Assembly: GCA_964644075.1 (NCBI GenBank) | Contig: CAZXUQ010000004.1 | Coordinates: forward strand, 1-64,000 | Source: JAGOMW01 sp964644075 | GTDB lineage: Bacteria; Patescibacteriota; Gracilibacteria; BD1-5; UBA2023 | Length of the DNA stretch: 64,000 nt | Direction: 5' to 3' | In this document: one piece after another, positions 40,055-48,886 of the stretch | How the letters are laid out: each line of letters starts with the position of its first letter | How positions within the stretch are numbered: the first letter of the stretch is position 1 | Notes under the pieces: generated by a model | Told to the model about the DNA's origin: nothing | Database searches by the model: none | Seen by the model: the letters and a program-made list of their open reading frames with translations, nothing else | Made by a program: the position numbers and the translations under genes

Positions 40055-40825
40055 ATGTGACGCTGACCTACAGTCCAAGCCCAAAAAGAAAAAAATGCCA
40101 AAGCGAAAGCCAAGGTAAACACCCTCCATGCAAAACTCATAGCCATCGCTGCGGAGAAGTGAGCTGATATCGGGCAAAATAGTGCCCTCGCGGACGCCAT
40201 CCACACTGCGAAAAAAGACTGAGTCACCGCCGATGTGATCGACCGTGCGATCGCGCGAGGAGCATGACTCGATAAAAACAGTGTGAAGGTCGAAGAGATC
40301 ATCTATGAAGGCTACGCTCCAGGCGGAGTCGCCGTGATCGTGCGAGCCCTCTCAGACAATCGTAATCGTACAGCACCAAATATCCGTCATATTTTCTCAG
40401 CATTTGGTGGGAACCTCGGAGAAACTGGGACAGTTTCGAACTTTGCCTTCGACTATCGTGGTGTCATCATCGTGAGTGATTTCGGCGATGCGGAAGCCCT
40501 CGAGATGGCGATCATGGAGACCCCAGCTGAGGACTATACGATCGAGTGAAGTGAGGCTCGTATCGTCACCGATAGGACCAAACTCGCAGAAGTCCGAACA
40601 CTCCTCGAAAAAGCTGGATACACCGTAGCAAAAGCAGGTTTCGAGTATATCGCCAAGAACTATATCGAGGTGACCGACAGTGAAAGTGCTCTCAAAATCT
40701 ACAAAATGCTCGAAGAATTCGAGTGAGATGAAGATGTCGAGGTCGTCTGGAACAATGCCGATATCTCGGATACTCTCTGGAGCGAAGCTGCTAGTAAGGT
40801 CGAGGCATCTCGATTTCGGACATAA
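40055..40825 (+). CDS. yebC: YebC/PmpR family translation or regulatory protein
   Basis: 256 residues, family length. Members act on ribosomes stalled at proline runs or as DNA-binding regulators. The basic N-terminus is present (MGRGPTVQAQKEKNAKAKAK, both early Gly as UGA), then DVIDRAIARGAGLDKNS, YEGYAPGGVAVIVRALSDNRNRTAPNIRH and FSAFGGNLGETGTVSN. The C-terminal part has the usual EEFEGDEDVEVVWNN. Confidence 0.93.
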
Positions 40826-40882
40826 TATTTGCTTGCAAATAGATACCAATACTCTATAATACGAGCAACTAATATTTTTCCT

Positions 40883-41347
40883 ATGTCAGACGATACTACT
40901 CCGGTACCAAATCCTCCTACTCCTCCTGCAGATCAGGCAGGCGCACCGATCCCACCTCCGCCTCCACCACGTCCGAAAACATCGAACGAGGAGATTTTCC
41001 AGAGGTTTCTCGTCCACCCACTCACGACTTTCGACGAGAAAGGATTTATGGACCTCCTCGAGCACTCACTTTCTCTCTCGACTTTCGAGAAGAAGCGTGT
41101 CATCGATGCGATCCCGACACTCTCACAGTTCCAGATCGATGAACTCGTAAAGGTATTCGAAGATGAGCGAGTCGAGTTCCGCAAACTCATGCCGACAGAG
41201 GGTGAGATCATCAAGTGACTCGTCGTAAAAGCACAAAATGAGTGGGAACAACTCAAAGATATCTATATCGAGGAGCAAAAAGCTCAAGCCGTCGCGAATG
41301 CTGACGCACAAAAGGCGGAAGACCTCAAAAAATCTCTCGGACTCTAA
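40883..41347 (+). CDS. small acidic protein with a Pro-rich N-terminus
   Basis: 154 residues. Residues 7-32 are mostly Pro (PVPNPPTPPADQ, IPPPPPPRPK). The rest is helical: FLVHPLTTFDEKGFMDLLEHS, then a coil at the C-terminus (EEQKAQAVANADAQKAEDLKK). One UGA Gly. No signal peptide. A TATAAT box lies at 40855-40860. Function unknown. Confidence 0.7.
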
Positions 41348-41348
41348 T

Positions 41349-41370
41349 ATCTCCTTCGGGAGATTTTTTC
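41349..41370 (+). terminator. intrinsic terminator
   Basis: ATCTCC-TTCG-GGAGAT followed by TTTTTT, two bases after the stop. Confidence 0.9.
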
Positions 41371-41702
41371 TTTCTTTTTCCTCGTAGAAGAATAGTGAAC
41401 TGAGTGGGATCTTAATGCAAACTCCCGAACAACGTCTCAATCTGGGTTCGGGATAGCAAAACAAGAAAATATTTTTGAAGAACTGTGAACTTAGCGGGGG
41501 TTCGGGGGAAGAAACTGTTTGAGAGAGATGAGAACAGAAAAAAGAAGGGCGAAGCAAGCGAGTTTTTCTTCACCCCGAAACTTTTGGATACTTTTGGTTA
41601 CAAAAGTATCGGGAAAGAAAACTGGATTCCGGGATCAACCCAGAATGACAGGAAGCAGGAACACTGGATTGCTTCGCAAGCTCGCGAGTGACAAAAACAG
41701 GA
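41371..41702. repeat. intergenic region with REP-like sequences
   Basis: About 330 bases without a gene I trust. It holds short inverted pieces such as TACTTTTG/CAAAAGTA (41588-41610) and a run of hallmark REP words: TGGATTCCGGGATCAACC, AGAATGACAGG, GAGTGACAAAAACAGGAATGAC (given in parts). Short frames here read like the shadow peptides that REP elements produce. Confidence 0.5.
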
Positions 41703-41730
41703 ATGACAAATGAGTATTTTTCGATATACT
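41703..41730 (+). promoter_or_regulatory. near-leaderless promoter of the PriA-like gene
   Basis: ATGACA at 41703-41708, 16 bases, TATACT at 41725-41730, six bases, ATG at 41737. Transcription would begin at or next to the A of the start codon. Confidence 0.65.
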
Positions 41731-41736
41731 CTTCCC

Positions 41737-42594
41737 ATGCTCATCACCGTATTTCCCCTTGCCCGCTCTCTCCATCCTCGTGGATACACCTATGAGGTAG
41801 GGGAAGTATGGCAGGATCAGATCGTGATCGGTGGAGTCGTAGAGATCCCGATCGGGAAATACGTCGAGCGTGGGATCGTCGCTCACCATGGCGGAGAGGT
41901 ACTTCCTCATATTGAGGTGAGACCGATTGTTTCGGTTATTTCAGTGACACCCCTTCTGAGTCTATCAGAACTCTCTATGGTGGGTTTCCTCGCACAGAAA
42001 TACCTCCTCCCGATCCATCGAGTCCTCGCATTTTTTCTCCCGAGCCCACTCCTCTCTCGACTCGATAAGAAAAACTATCTCCTCGAAGTCCCGAAAAAAG
42101 ACACACTCAGAGAAAAAAATAGGAAACCAAAACGAGAAATACATCACTACCTCGAGACGAGATTTTCCGAGGAAAAAAAGAAAATCTACGAGGAAAGTGA
42201 CACTTCTACAGTATGGTGTTTCCCAGATGATCTCTTTGTCCTCGCATTTTTTGGCGAAGGGAAAAATAGAGATCAAGAGCATAGTATCATCCTCGCAGAA
42301 TCCACAAGCGCCAAAAAAACCTGACACTGGATCGATGCCTATGAGAAAAAATCGCAGATATTGGTTTGAACTCGCAAGATTCTTTACTATAATCTCTCTG
42401 CCTATGATCGACTCATCTATGTCGAGGATGCATTTGGCACGGAGCAGTACCAGTACCCATACAAAATCCAAAACCTCGATATCCTCGAGGCGCTCAGCAA
42501 ATCCAGTAACATAGATATCACCATTATCTCATCGTCGCCGACACTCTCACTTTTTGCGAATTTTCGCGAATACCAGATTATCACCAAAAGATAA
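41737..42594 (+). CDS. reduced PriA-like protein
   Basis: 285 residues against about 730 in full PriA. The N-terminus matches the PriA DNA-binding domain: VVEIPIGKYVERGIVA and SLSELSMVGFLAQKYLLPIHRVLAFFLP. Near the end, ILVGTRKILYYNLSAYDRLIYVEDAFG matches the GTRSAxxxPxxxLxLxIxDEE region of motif II, with the DEEH replaced by VEDAF, and IISSSPTLSLF matches SATPS. Walker A, the zinc region and the second helicase half are missing. So it can hardly be an ATP-driven helicase. Two UGA glycines. Precise function unknown. Confidence 0.65.
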
Positions 42595-42606
42595 TCTCAT
42601 CTCTCC

Positions 42607-44940
42607 ATGAAAGCCTACTTCGAACACATCTTTACCCTCATTTATAATCACTTTCGACGCCTCGATCGCATCGGGATTATCTGGTACTGTGGGATAGCAT
42701 ACGTACTCCTTCTCCTCTCGACGACATTTGCCTATACAGTCATGGATGGGGCTTTTTACCAGAAAATCGCCTACGAACAGCAGACCATGGTTCTCAAAAA
42801 TCCAGTATCTCGTGGGTCGATTTTCTCAAGCGAAGAATCTCTGCGATGAGCGCTCGCTGTATCGACCAATCTCGGAAACCTCGCGATCGATCCATCACAA
42901 TCAGGCTCTCGAGACAAACTGACCAATTTTCTCGCTGACATCGTGTTCGATGAATTTTGTACCTATGCGACGACACCATGTATCGAAAATATGTCAGAGT
43001 ACCTGCGTGATGAGAGCATCCTCGGGGCAAAAAACCTCACTGTCACTGATCTCAAGACCCGTATCAAAAACTATCTCTCTGCCCGCATGGATGCACCGAT
43101 CGAGAGTGTCAATATCAAGGATAATCTCAGTGAAGACACCATCCAGAGGATCACTGCCTGGCAGGATCCATCGCTTTTTTTCGTAGTCAATAACCTCTAC
43201 GTCAACCCGACCAAGGTCACTGATCGATCTCTCCTCGCGAGTAAACTCAAGGATGCGCTCGGACTCCCTCTCGAAGAAGTCCAGGGAAAGCTCGAAATAC
43301 GCAAGAAGCGTCACCTCGAAATCATCCGTAAAATGAGTGTGAGTACTCGTGACGCCGTCATCAAGCGTATCAATACAGAAAAAAACGCTATCAAAAATAA
43401 AGAAATCCTTCTCGAAAACTCGATCGTCCCCTACCTTAAAATCGAAGATAATCTCGTGCGTTTCTATCCTGAGCGCCACATTCCTGGACAGATTACGGGG
43501 TTTGTCGATGGTGAAGGTGATGGAAAATACGGGATCGAAGGGTATTTCCAAGATAGTCTCCAGTGAGTGAGTCCGACTGAGCGCGTGACGAAAGACAGTG
43601 CATGACGCCCCATCGGAGGATGACTGCGAGAAGATATGCTCTCGATGAAAAATGGTGTCGATATCACCCTCACGATCGATCGAAATATCCAAAAAGAGAT
43701 ATCCCTAAGGCTCAGTCGTGCAGTAGAGAAATTTCGAGCCAACAAAGGAAGTGTGATCGTCATGGATCCGAAAACAGGGGCCATCGTCTCTATGGTGAAC
43801 TACCCTGATTTTGATCCCAACAATTTTACTCAGGTCTATGAGATGGAAAAAGTGGACTATGCGAAGTATCCAAACCCATTTTTTGACCTTTTTGGGACGC
43901 CACTTTTTGTCGTCGATACCCTCTCAGGAACCACCTACTCCAATATCGATGGTCAGCGACTCAAACTCAGAGAGTCTAGTCTCGATGAGCTCTCGAACTT
44001 CGCTATACCGAAATACAAGTATAAAAATAAGTTCGGTGCATGAGTATACACCAACGATATCATCACTGCTCTCTATGAACCTGGATCAGTGTTCAAGGCG
44101 ATCACGGTCGCGATCGGTCTCGATACAGGTGAGATCAACCCCAATGACACCTACTACGATAAGTGATATGTAGAACTCGACTATGGTGGTGGACAAAAAG
44201 GGAAAATTTCCAATGTCTCATCCAACTGTACTGGACGACACACCTACCTCCACGCGCTCGACTGGTCATGCAACGTCGGTATGATCGATATCATCCAGAA
44301 AATCTGACCATCACTCTTTCATAAGTATATCAATGATTTTTGACTTGGCACCAAGACCAATATCACTCTCGATGGAGAACACTACGCTCGTATCGACCCA
44401 TATGAGAAATGGTCACGTACACAGTTTTTTACGATGTCATTTGGTCAGGGTATCAATATCACTCTCCTCCAGATGGCGACTGCCTACTCGATCCTCGCCA
44501 ATGGATGAGTCTACATGGAACCCTACATCGTCGAAAGTATGACCTATCCTGATGGGAAAAAAATCGACACCATCCCGACTCCTCTGCGTCGTGTGATCAA
44601 AGAAGAAACTGCCAAAAAAATCACCGCTATGCTCGTCGATGGTGTGAGAAATGGATTTGCGAAAAAATGATGAGTGGCAGGATACGCGATGGCAGGAAAG
44701 ACAGGAACATCTCAGATCCCATACAAGTGAGGCTACGAAAACCGTATCCTCGGACAGGATCTCGGGCATACGGTGACTTCATACGGAGGATTTGCTCCAG
44801 CAAGTAATCCAAAATTTGTCCTCATCGTCTCGATCAATCGCCCACGTACTGATCAATACTCAGAAAATACCTCATCCGCTCTCTATAGTGAGATCGCAGA
44901 GTATCTCCTCGAATATTATAAAATCCCGAAAAATCAGTAG
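42607..44940 (+). CDS. penicillin-binding protein, class B transpeptidase
   Basis: 777 residues. Crosslinks peptidoglycan outside the membrane. N-terminal anchor (IIWYCGIAYVLLLLSTTFAY), then the dimerisation domain with PVSRGSIFS and YPERHIPGQITGFVDGEGDGKYGIEGYF. The transpeptidase motifs are all present: SxxK as Ser494-Lys497 in EPGSVFKAI, SxN as Ser554-Cys-Asn556 in DWSCNVG, and KTG at 698-700 in AGKTGTS. It resembles FtsI/PBP2 of the divisome or elongasome. A dozen UGA glycines. No ftsW or rodA is nearby. Confidence 0.94.
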
Positions 44941-45240
44941 ATTTCTCTAGTAAAAAACTCTATCAGTATAAAAATACTCTCTTTTATTTTGTCATCCCGA
45001 GCAGAGCGGAGGGATCTCTTTCAAAACCACGTTCGAGAAATAAATAACCACTATATCTTCAGCGAATGAAAAAGCGATTCCTCCGTTTCACTACGGAATG
45101 ACAAAAATGGTTATCTTAAAAAATACTCAAAATCAAGAAGTTCGAGGAAAAGATTTTTTTCTGAAAGGAGTTTACTGATTTGTAAATGACTAAAGAAAAA
45201 AATCTATGACAAAGAAATTCGCAGATTTTCAGGATTTTTT
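44941..45240. repeat. intergenic region with a REP-like inverted repeat
   Basis: 300 bases between convergent genes. From 44988 to 45107 the ends TTGTCATCCCGAGCAGAGCG and TTTCACTACGGAATGACAAAA are variants of the element at 27121-27186. The rest is AT-rich without a gene. Confidence 0.5.
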
Positions 45241-46119
45241 CTAGAAGAATTTGAAGTAGGCTTTCGGGAATGATAGTCGTGCTGAGAGAAAGTTTTCCTT
45301 AAATTCTGTATACCCTTTCTGATCTCGTGGACCATGACGGTTGCGGAGCTGATCGAAGGAGAGATACCGGAGTCCCATATCCGATGACTCAGAGAACCAC
45401 CGATCGATGAGTCCTGTCCCTGGCTGTGAGTGGTATGCTCGTGGATCGGTGAAAGCGACGAGATGGACAGAGTGTGTATCACAGAAGTCATGCACTGCGA
45501 GTCCTCCTGTCACTTTTCCATCCACATCATAGGAGAGCCACTGACGGATCTTGGAGCTATCGATGGCGACCATTTTTCGGTAGTATCTGACGTAGTCTTT
45601 TTTGAACCAGTGTTTCACGCGTGTCGCGAGAAATGCCTCGGCAAATACCTCTGATGTGACAGGCTCGACGCGAGAACCCAGTGAGAAAAATTTCTTTCTC
45701 GCGCGCTTGGCTCGATCATTCCATGAGGAGAGATATGATGGGTTTGTGCTTTGCTCTCCTTTCGCACCGAGGAGTGCATATCACGTCTCCTGGAAGTGAT
45801 CTGTGAGCCAGAGTCGCCTCCAACCCTGTGGGATAGCATCACCCGATCGTGAGTATGGTATCCAGGCGATAAATCCATGCCTGAGTCCTGTCACTTTTCG
45901 AATATGGTCGATATCTGGTTCGACATCGATACGCTCATATTTCACGATACCAAACGCATCACCGAAAAGTCGTTTCGCCCAGCCGAACTGCGGTGGATGA
46001 TCGATATCGAGGGTTTTGAGTCCGCATCCATGGAGATACTCTCGGTAGGTCGCCGAGGCGGTACGATGGTAGTAAAAATCCTTTGGATATTGATTTTTTT
46101 CGAGGTGTGTCGCTGTCAT
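45241..46119 (-). CDS. GNAT/FemAB-like acyltransferase
   Basis: 292 residues. The C-terminal half (GGLAVHDFCDTHSVHLVAFTDPRAY, SQPGTGLIDRWFSESSDMGLRYLSFDQL) has the GNAT layout with the pantetheine-binding turn. The N-terminal half looks like a second, degenerate GNAT unit, as in FemAB enzymes that add amino acids from aminoacyl-tRNA to peptidoglycan. Its place beside a PBP supports a wall role, but the match is by pattern. UGA Gly after FQET. On the minus strand TATACT lies six bases before the ATG. Confidence 0.65.
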
Positions 46120-46125
46120 AGATGC

Positions 46126-46131
46126 AGTATA
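46126..46131 (-). promoter_or_regulatory. -10 box of the FemAB-like gene, six bases from ATG
   Basis: Minus strand TATACT, then GCATCT, then ATG (46117-46119). Confidence 0.6.
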
Positions 46132-46210
46132 GCAGAATACATGGGAAAAGTGGAAGGAAAGTGGGAAATATGATTGACAAAATAATATTTTTGATATCAT
46201 TATACTTTAT

Positions 46211-47227
46211 ATGAACTATTTCCTTCACTCCCTCGAGGGCACCCGAGAAACACAAGATCCGAATAGACTCCAAAAATTCCGAGACGGATCTTTTGTTGTC
46301 TGAGCATTTCAAGAGTCAGACAGTATCATCCATCAGGGGGAGCACTGGATCGTCGTAAGATCATCATGACCATACTCAGATAAGCACTGTATGCTCATGT
46401 ACGTAGGAGCATCTCTGAAAACGTCGAGTCTCGATCATTGTTCACCAGAAGAACAAGAGGAGTGTAAGGAACTCCTTCATGCTATCATAAAACATATCCC
46501 TATAGATACTGAACATGAGTTGATTATCGGGATAAATGAGTCACTCATGCCTGGCGCGGGAAAAACACAATCTGTTTTTCGTCCACACTTCCATATCGTT
46601 GTGATGTCGCGGCATAGAGGATCGGAAAGTAATATTTCTACAGATATACTCGAAGATGCCCAGCAAATAAAAAAAGAGTTTGCTTTAAGTGCTCGCAACC
46701 ATAGATATTTACAGGACTTCATGAACTCTCGCCAAGGAACAAATTGGCAGTCCTATAATCAGGCTCTTATTCTCGAAGGTCAGTATTATGCGATAGAACT
46801 CTCTACAGATTTAGTAAGTTTTCTCGATGATATTTTGAAGCTCTCTCAAGATGTGAGATCTTTCTTGGATGAGGCGTATTTTCATGTGGGTTTTAACGCT
46901 CTTTTTACTGAACATGGTGTTAGTATGGAGATGATTACTCGAACACCTCCTGAAAATATAGCAAGTGTATGGAAAGAGACATACGAAACTCAAGCTCCTC
47001 TCCTCAAACAAGTTGAACAACTTGGTTTCTCGCTCAGTCTGATACACCGAGATGATGGACTGTTTATCCGACTTCGCTTCAGTGATAAATCCTCAGGGGG
47101 GAATGCTGGAAGTATGGAATGAGCTGGACACGCTATCAAAAGGACGCTCCTCGATCATCCTCGAGTACCTGATACGCGTCCATTTTGAAAATATGTGAAC
47201 TCTATATTAGAGAGTCTTCCTCGGTAA
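46211..47227 (+). CDS. protein of unknown function with a PHFHIVV motif
   Basis: 338 residues, not recognised. It has FRPHFHIVVMSRHRG, which recalls the HxH core of HIT-type nucleotide hydrolases, preceded by ELIIGINESLMPGAGKTQ; the match is weak. Then come helical stretches (LSQDVRSFLDEAYFHVGFNALF) and an Arg-rich end. Five UGA glycines. TTGACA at 46174-46179 is the -35; TATCAT or TATACT before the ATG are candidate -10s. It overlaps the convergent rnc by 21 bases. Confidence 0.7.
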
Positions 47228-47968
47228 TCCTACATTCCCTTCCCATTCTTTTTTGCGTGAGAGCGCATTTTCTGCAGCATCTTGCTCTCATTTTTTCTTG
47301 GACGTACCTTTCCCCTCTCAGAGAAGAGTGCCTCCGAGGGTCGCAGAGATGATATAGACCTTATCATGATCGGCTCAGTCTTCGCGAGCGACACTATAGG
47401 TCGGTGTAATCCCCCAGATCGCCTGTGTATACTCCTGGAGGTATGATTTCGGATCGACATAGAGCCCCTTTTCGAGGATATGATCGAGGGTCGAGTAGAT
47501 ATGTGTGAGGATGAATTCTCGTGCTTTTTCCATCCCCTGATCGAGGTAGATCGCACCGAGCATGGCTTCGAGGGTATTGGCGAGGATATAGGGGTTATCC
47601 TGTCCTCAGGCAAGCGACTCTCCACGCGAGAACTGGATAACACCCGAGAAATCAAGTTTCGCGGCGATCTCAGCGAGATTGCGCCCACGCACCAGGGCGG
47701 AGCGGATATCAGTGAGTTCCCCTTCTGGCTTCTCTGGGAATGCATGAAAAAGCGCCTCAGTGACGACGAGTTCGAGGATAGCATCCCCGAGGTATTCGAG
47801 ACGTTCATTGGACTCGGTGTATCCAGTGTGTGCCTCGTTCAAAACACTGCGGTGAACACAGGCGAGCATGTAGAGATCGATGTTGTCCGAGTGGATCCTG
47901 AGGGAAGAGAGGAGAGCTCCTACCTTCGCTCCGAACTCATCTCGGTCATAGCGGAGTGAGTGGCGCAT
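47207..47968 (-). CDS. rnc: ribonuclease III
   Basis: Cuts double-stranded RNA, including rRNA precursors. 253 residues. Signature NERLEYLGDAILELVVTEAL (residues 54-73) with the metal-binding acidic residues, then ANTLEAMLGAIYLDQG with the second acidic pair. The C-terminal dsRNA-binding domain is DPKSYLQEYTQAIWG ... GTSKKKGEQDAAENAL. UGA glycines in SLAGQDN, REDGADH and others. The end runs on past an apparent near-stop so that its last seven codons overlap the convergent gene. Confidence 0.95.
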
Positions 47969-47974
47969 AGGAGG

Positions 47975-47980
47975 AGTATA
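47975..47980 (-). promoter_or_regulatory. -10 box of rnc, six bases from ATG
   Basis: Minus strand TATACT, then CCTCCT, then ATG (47966-47968); a TTGTCT lies 16 bases further upstream. Confidence 0.65.
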
Positions 47981-48069
47981 TGGAAAAATGGAAAAAAGAC
48001 AAAGTTATCTAATACCGAGCAAGGAATATCTCTAGAACAGTTTAAGAGATCTTATTTGAGTGCACTATT

Positions 48070-48300
48070 TTACCTTGTGGTGAGTGCTGTTTGCAGAACA
48101 GCTCCATCGAGATATAAAGATCATGGAATAAGTTCAATTCAAAATATCCTTCCATTCGCATCAAAATCAATATTTATCATACCTCATACTTCTTGATAAT
48201 CACAGGAGCAAGTCCGACAAACGAGAGATGATGTATTTTTTTCTTGGAAATATATGTAAGCAGCATCTTCCGTTGGATCATATGTTATTTTTTTCATCAT
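48070..48300 (-). CDS. DUF2283-family small protein
   Basis: 76 residues. KITYDPTEDAAYIYFQEKN at the start and INIDFDANGRIFGIELIPGS near the end are the DUF2283 pattern (a short beta protein found near toxin genes and in viruses; role unknown). Four UGA glycines. It lies downstream of the RHS toxin and the helical gene on the same strand and could be part of that module. Confidence 0.75.
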
Positions 48301-48345
48301 ACTGTTGATTTTAGATTACTTATATTTTCAGAATTAAATATAAGA

Positions 48346-48873
48346 TTATGTTTTTGAATCCTTTCCATAGTAATCTCAATCATTAAGAAGTGATGTTGGA
48401 ATATATCGAATTGTATGGCTCAGCATATTAATAATATCTAGAATTTCTTGTTGTTTGCCACTTTCATTCAAGTAACTAAAATAGTTACCAAGAAAGTCTT
48501 TTATGGCATCTTGTAAAATCACCAGGTTCTTTCAAAAGAGTGATTCTACTCTATCAGATTTTTCATCAAAAACATTGTGTAAGTATGCTAGCGTTTCATT
48601 ATTGTATTCGAAATGAATTCAGGAAAAAGTAGTAGAAAGTACTACATAGTAATCTTTTATTTCCTCTAAGGTTAGCTCCCCATAATAGGGAGAATCTTCT
48701 TCTAAGAGAAGTAAATATGTTAAGTATAGGTAATGCAATTCACTTGATGCTGGATATTTTTCAAGCCCCTCTTTTATTATAGTAATAGCTTTCGTATATT
48801 CTTGTTCGCGTCAATGTTGCATTATATCCTCAATATATTTTGAGATCTCCTTCAAAATGTTGTATTGTTTCAT
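48346..48873 (-). CDS. helical (TPR/immunity-like) protein
   Basis: 175 residues, 13 bases downstream of the RHS gene on the same strand. The N-terminal part has a TPR-like pair (QEYTKAITIIKEGLEKYPASSELHYLYLTYLLL). The rest is helical and acidic (FDEKSDRVESLFGKNLVILQDAI). Position, size and acidity fit an immunity protein for the RHS toxin tip. Codons AT-rich. Three UGA glycines. The function is inferred from context alone. Confidence 0.6.
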
Positions 48874-48886
48874 AAAAATATAGAAA

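Noticed and set aside
41485..41713. Two short plus frames in the gap before the PriA-like gene
   Set aside because: They read through REP-like repeats and give the usual shadow peptides of such elements.
47960..48196. Plus-strand frame upstream of the DUF2283 region
   Set aside because: It lies antisense to the DUF2283 gene and the rnc promoter and has no supporting features.
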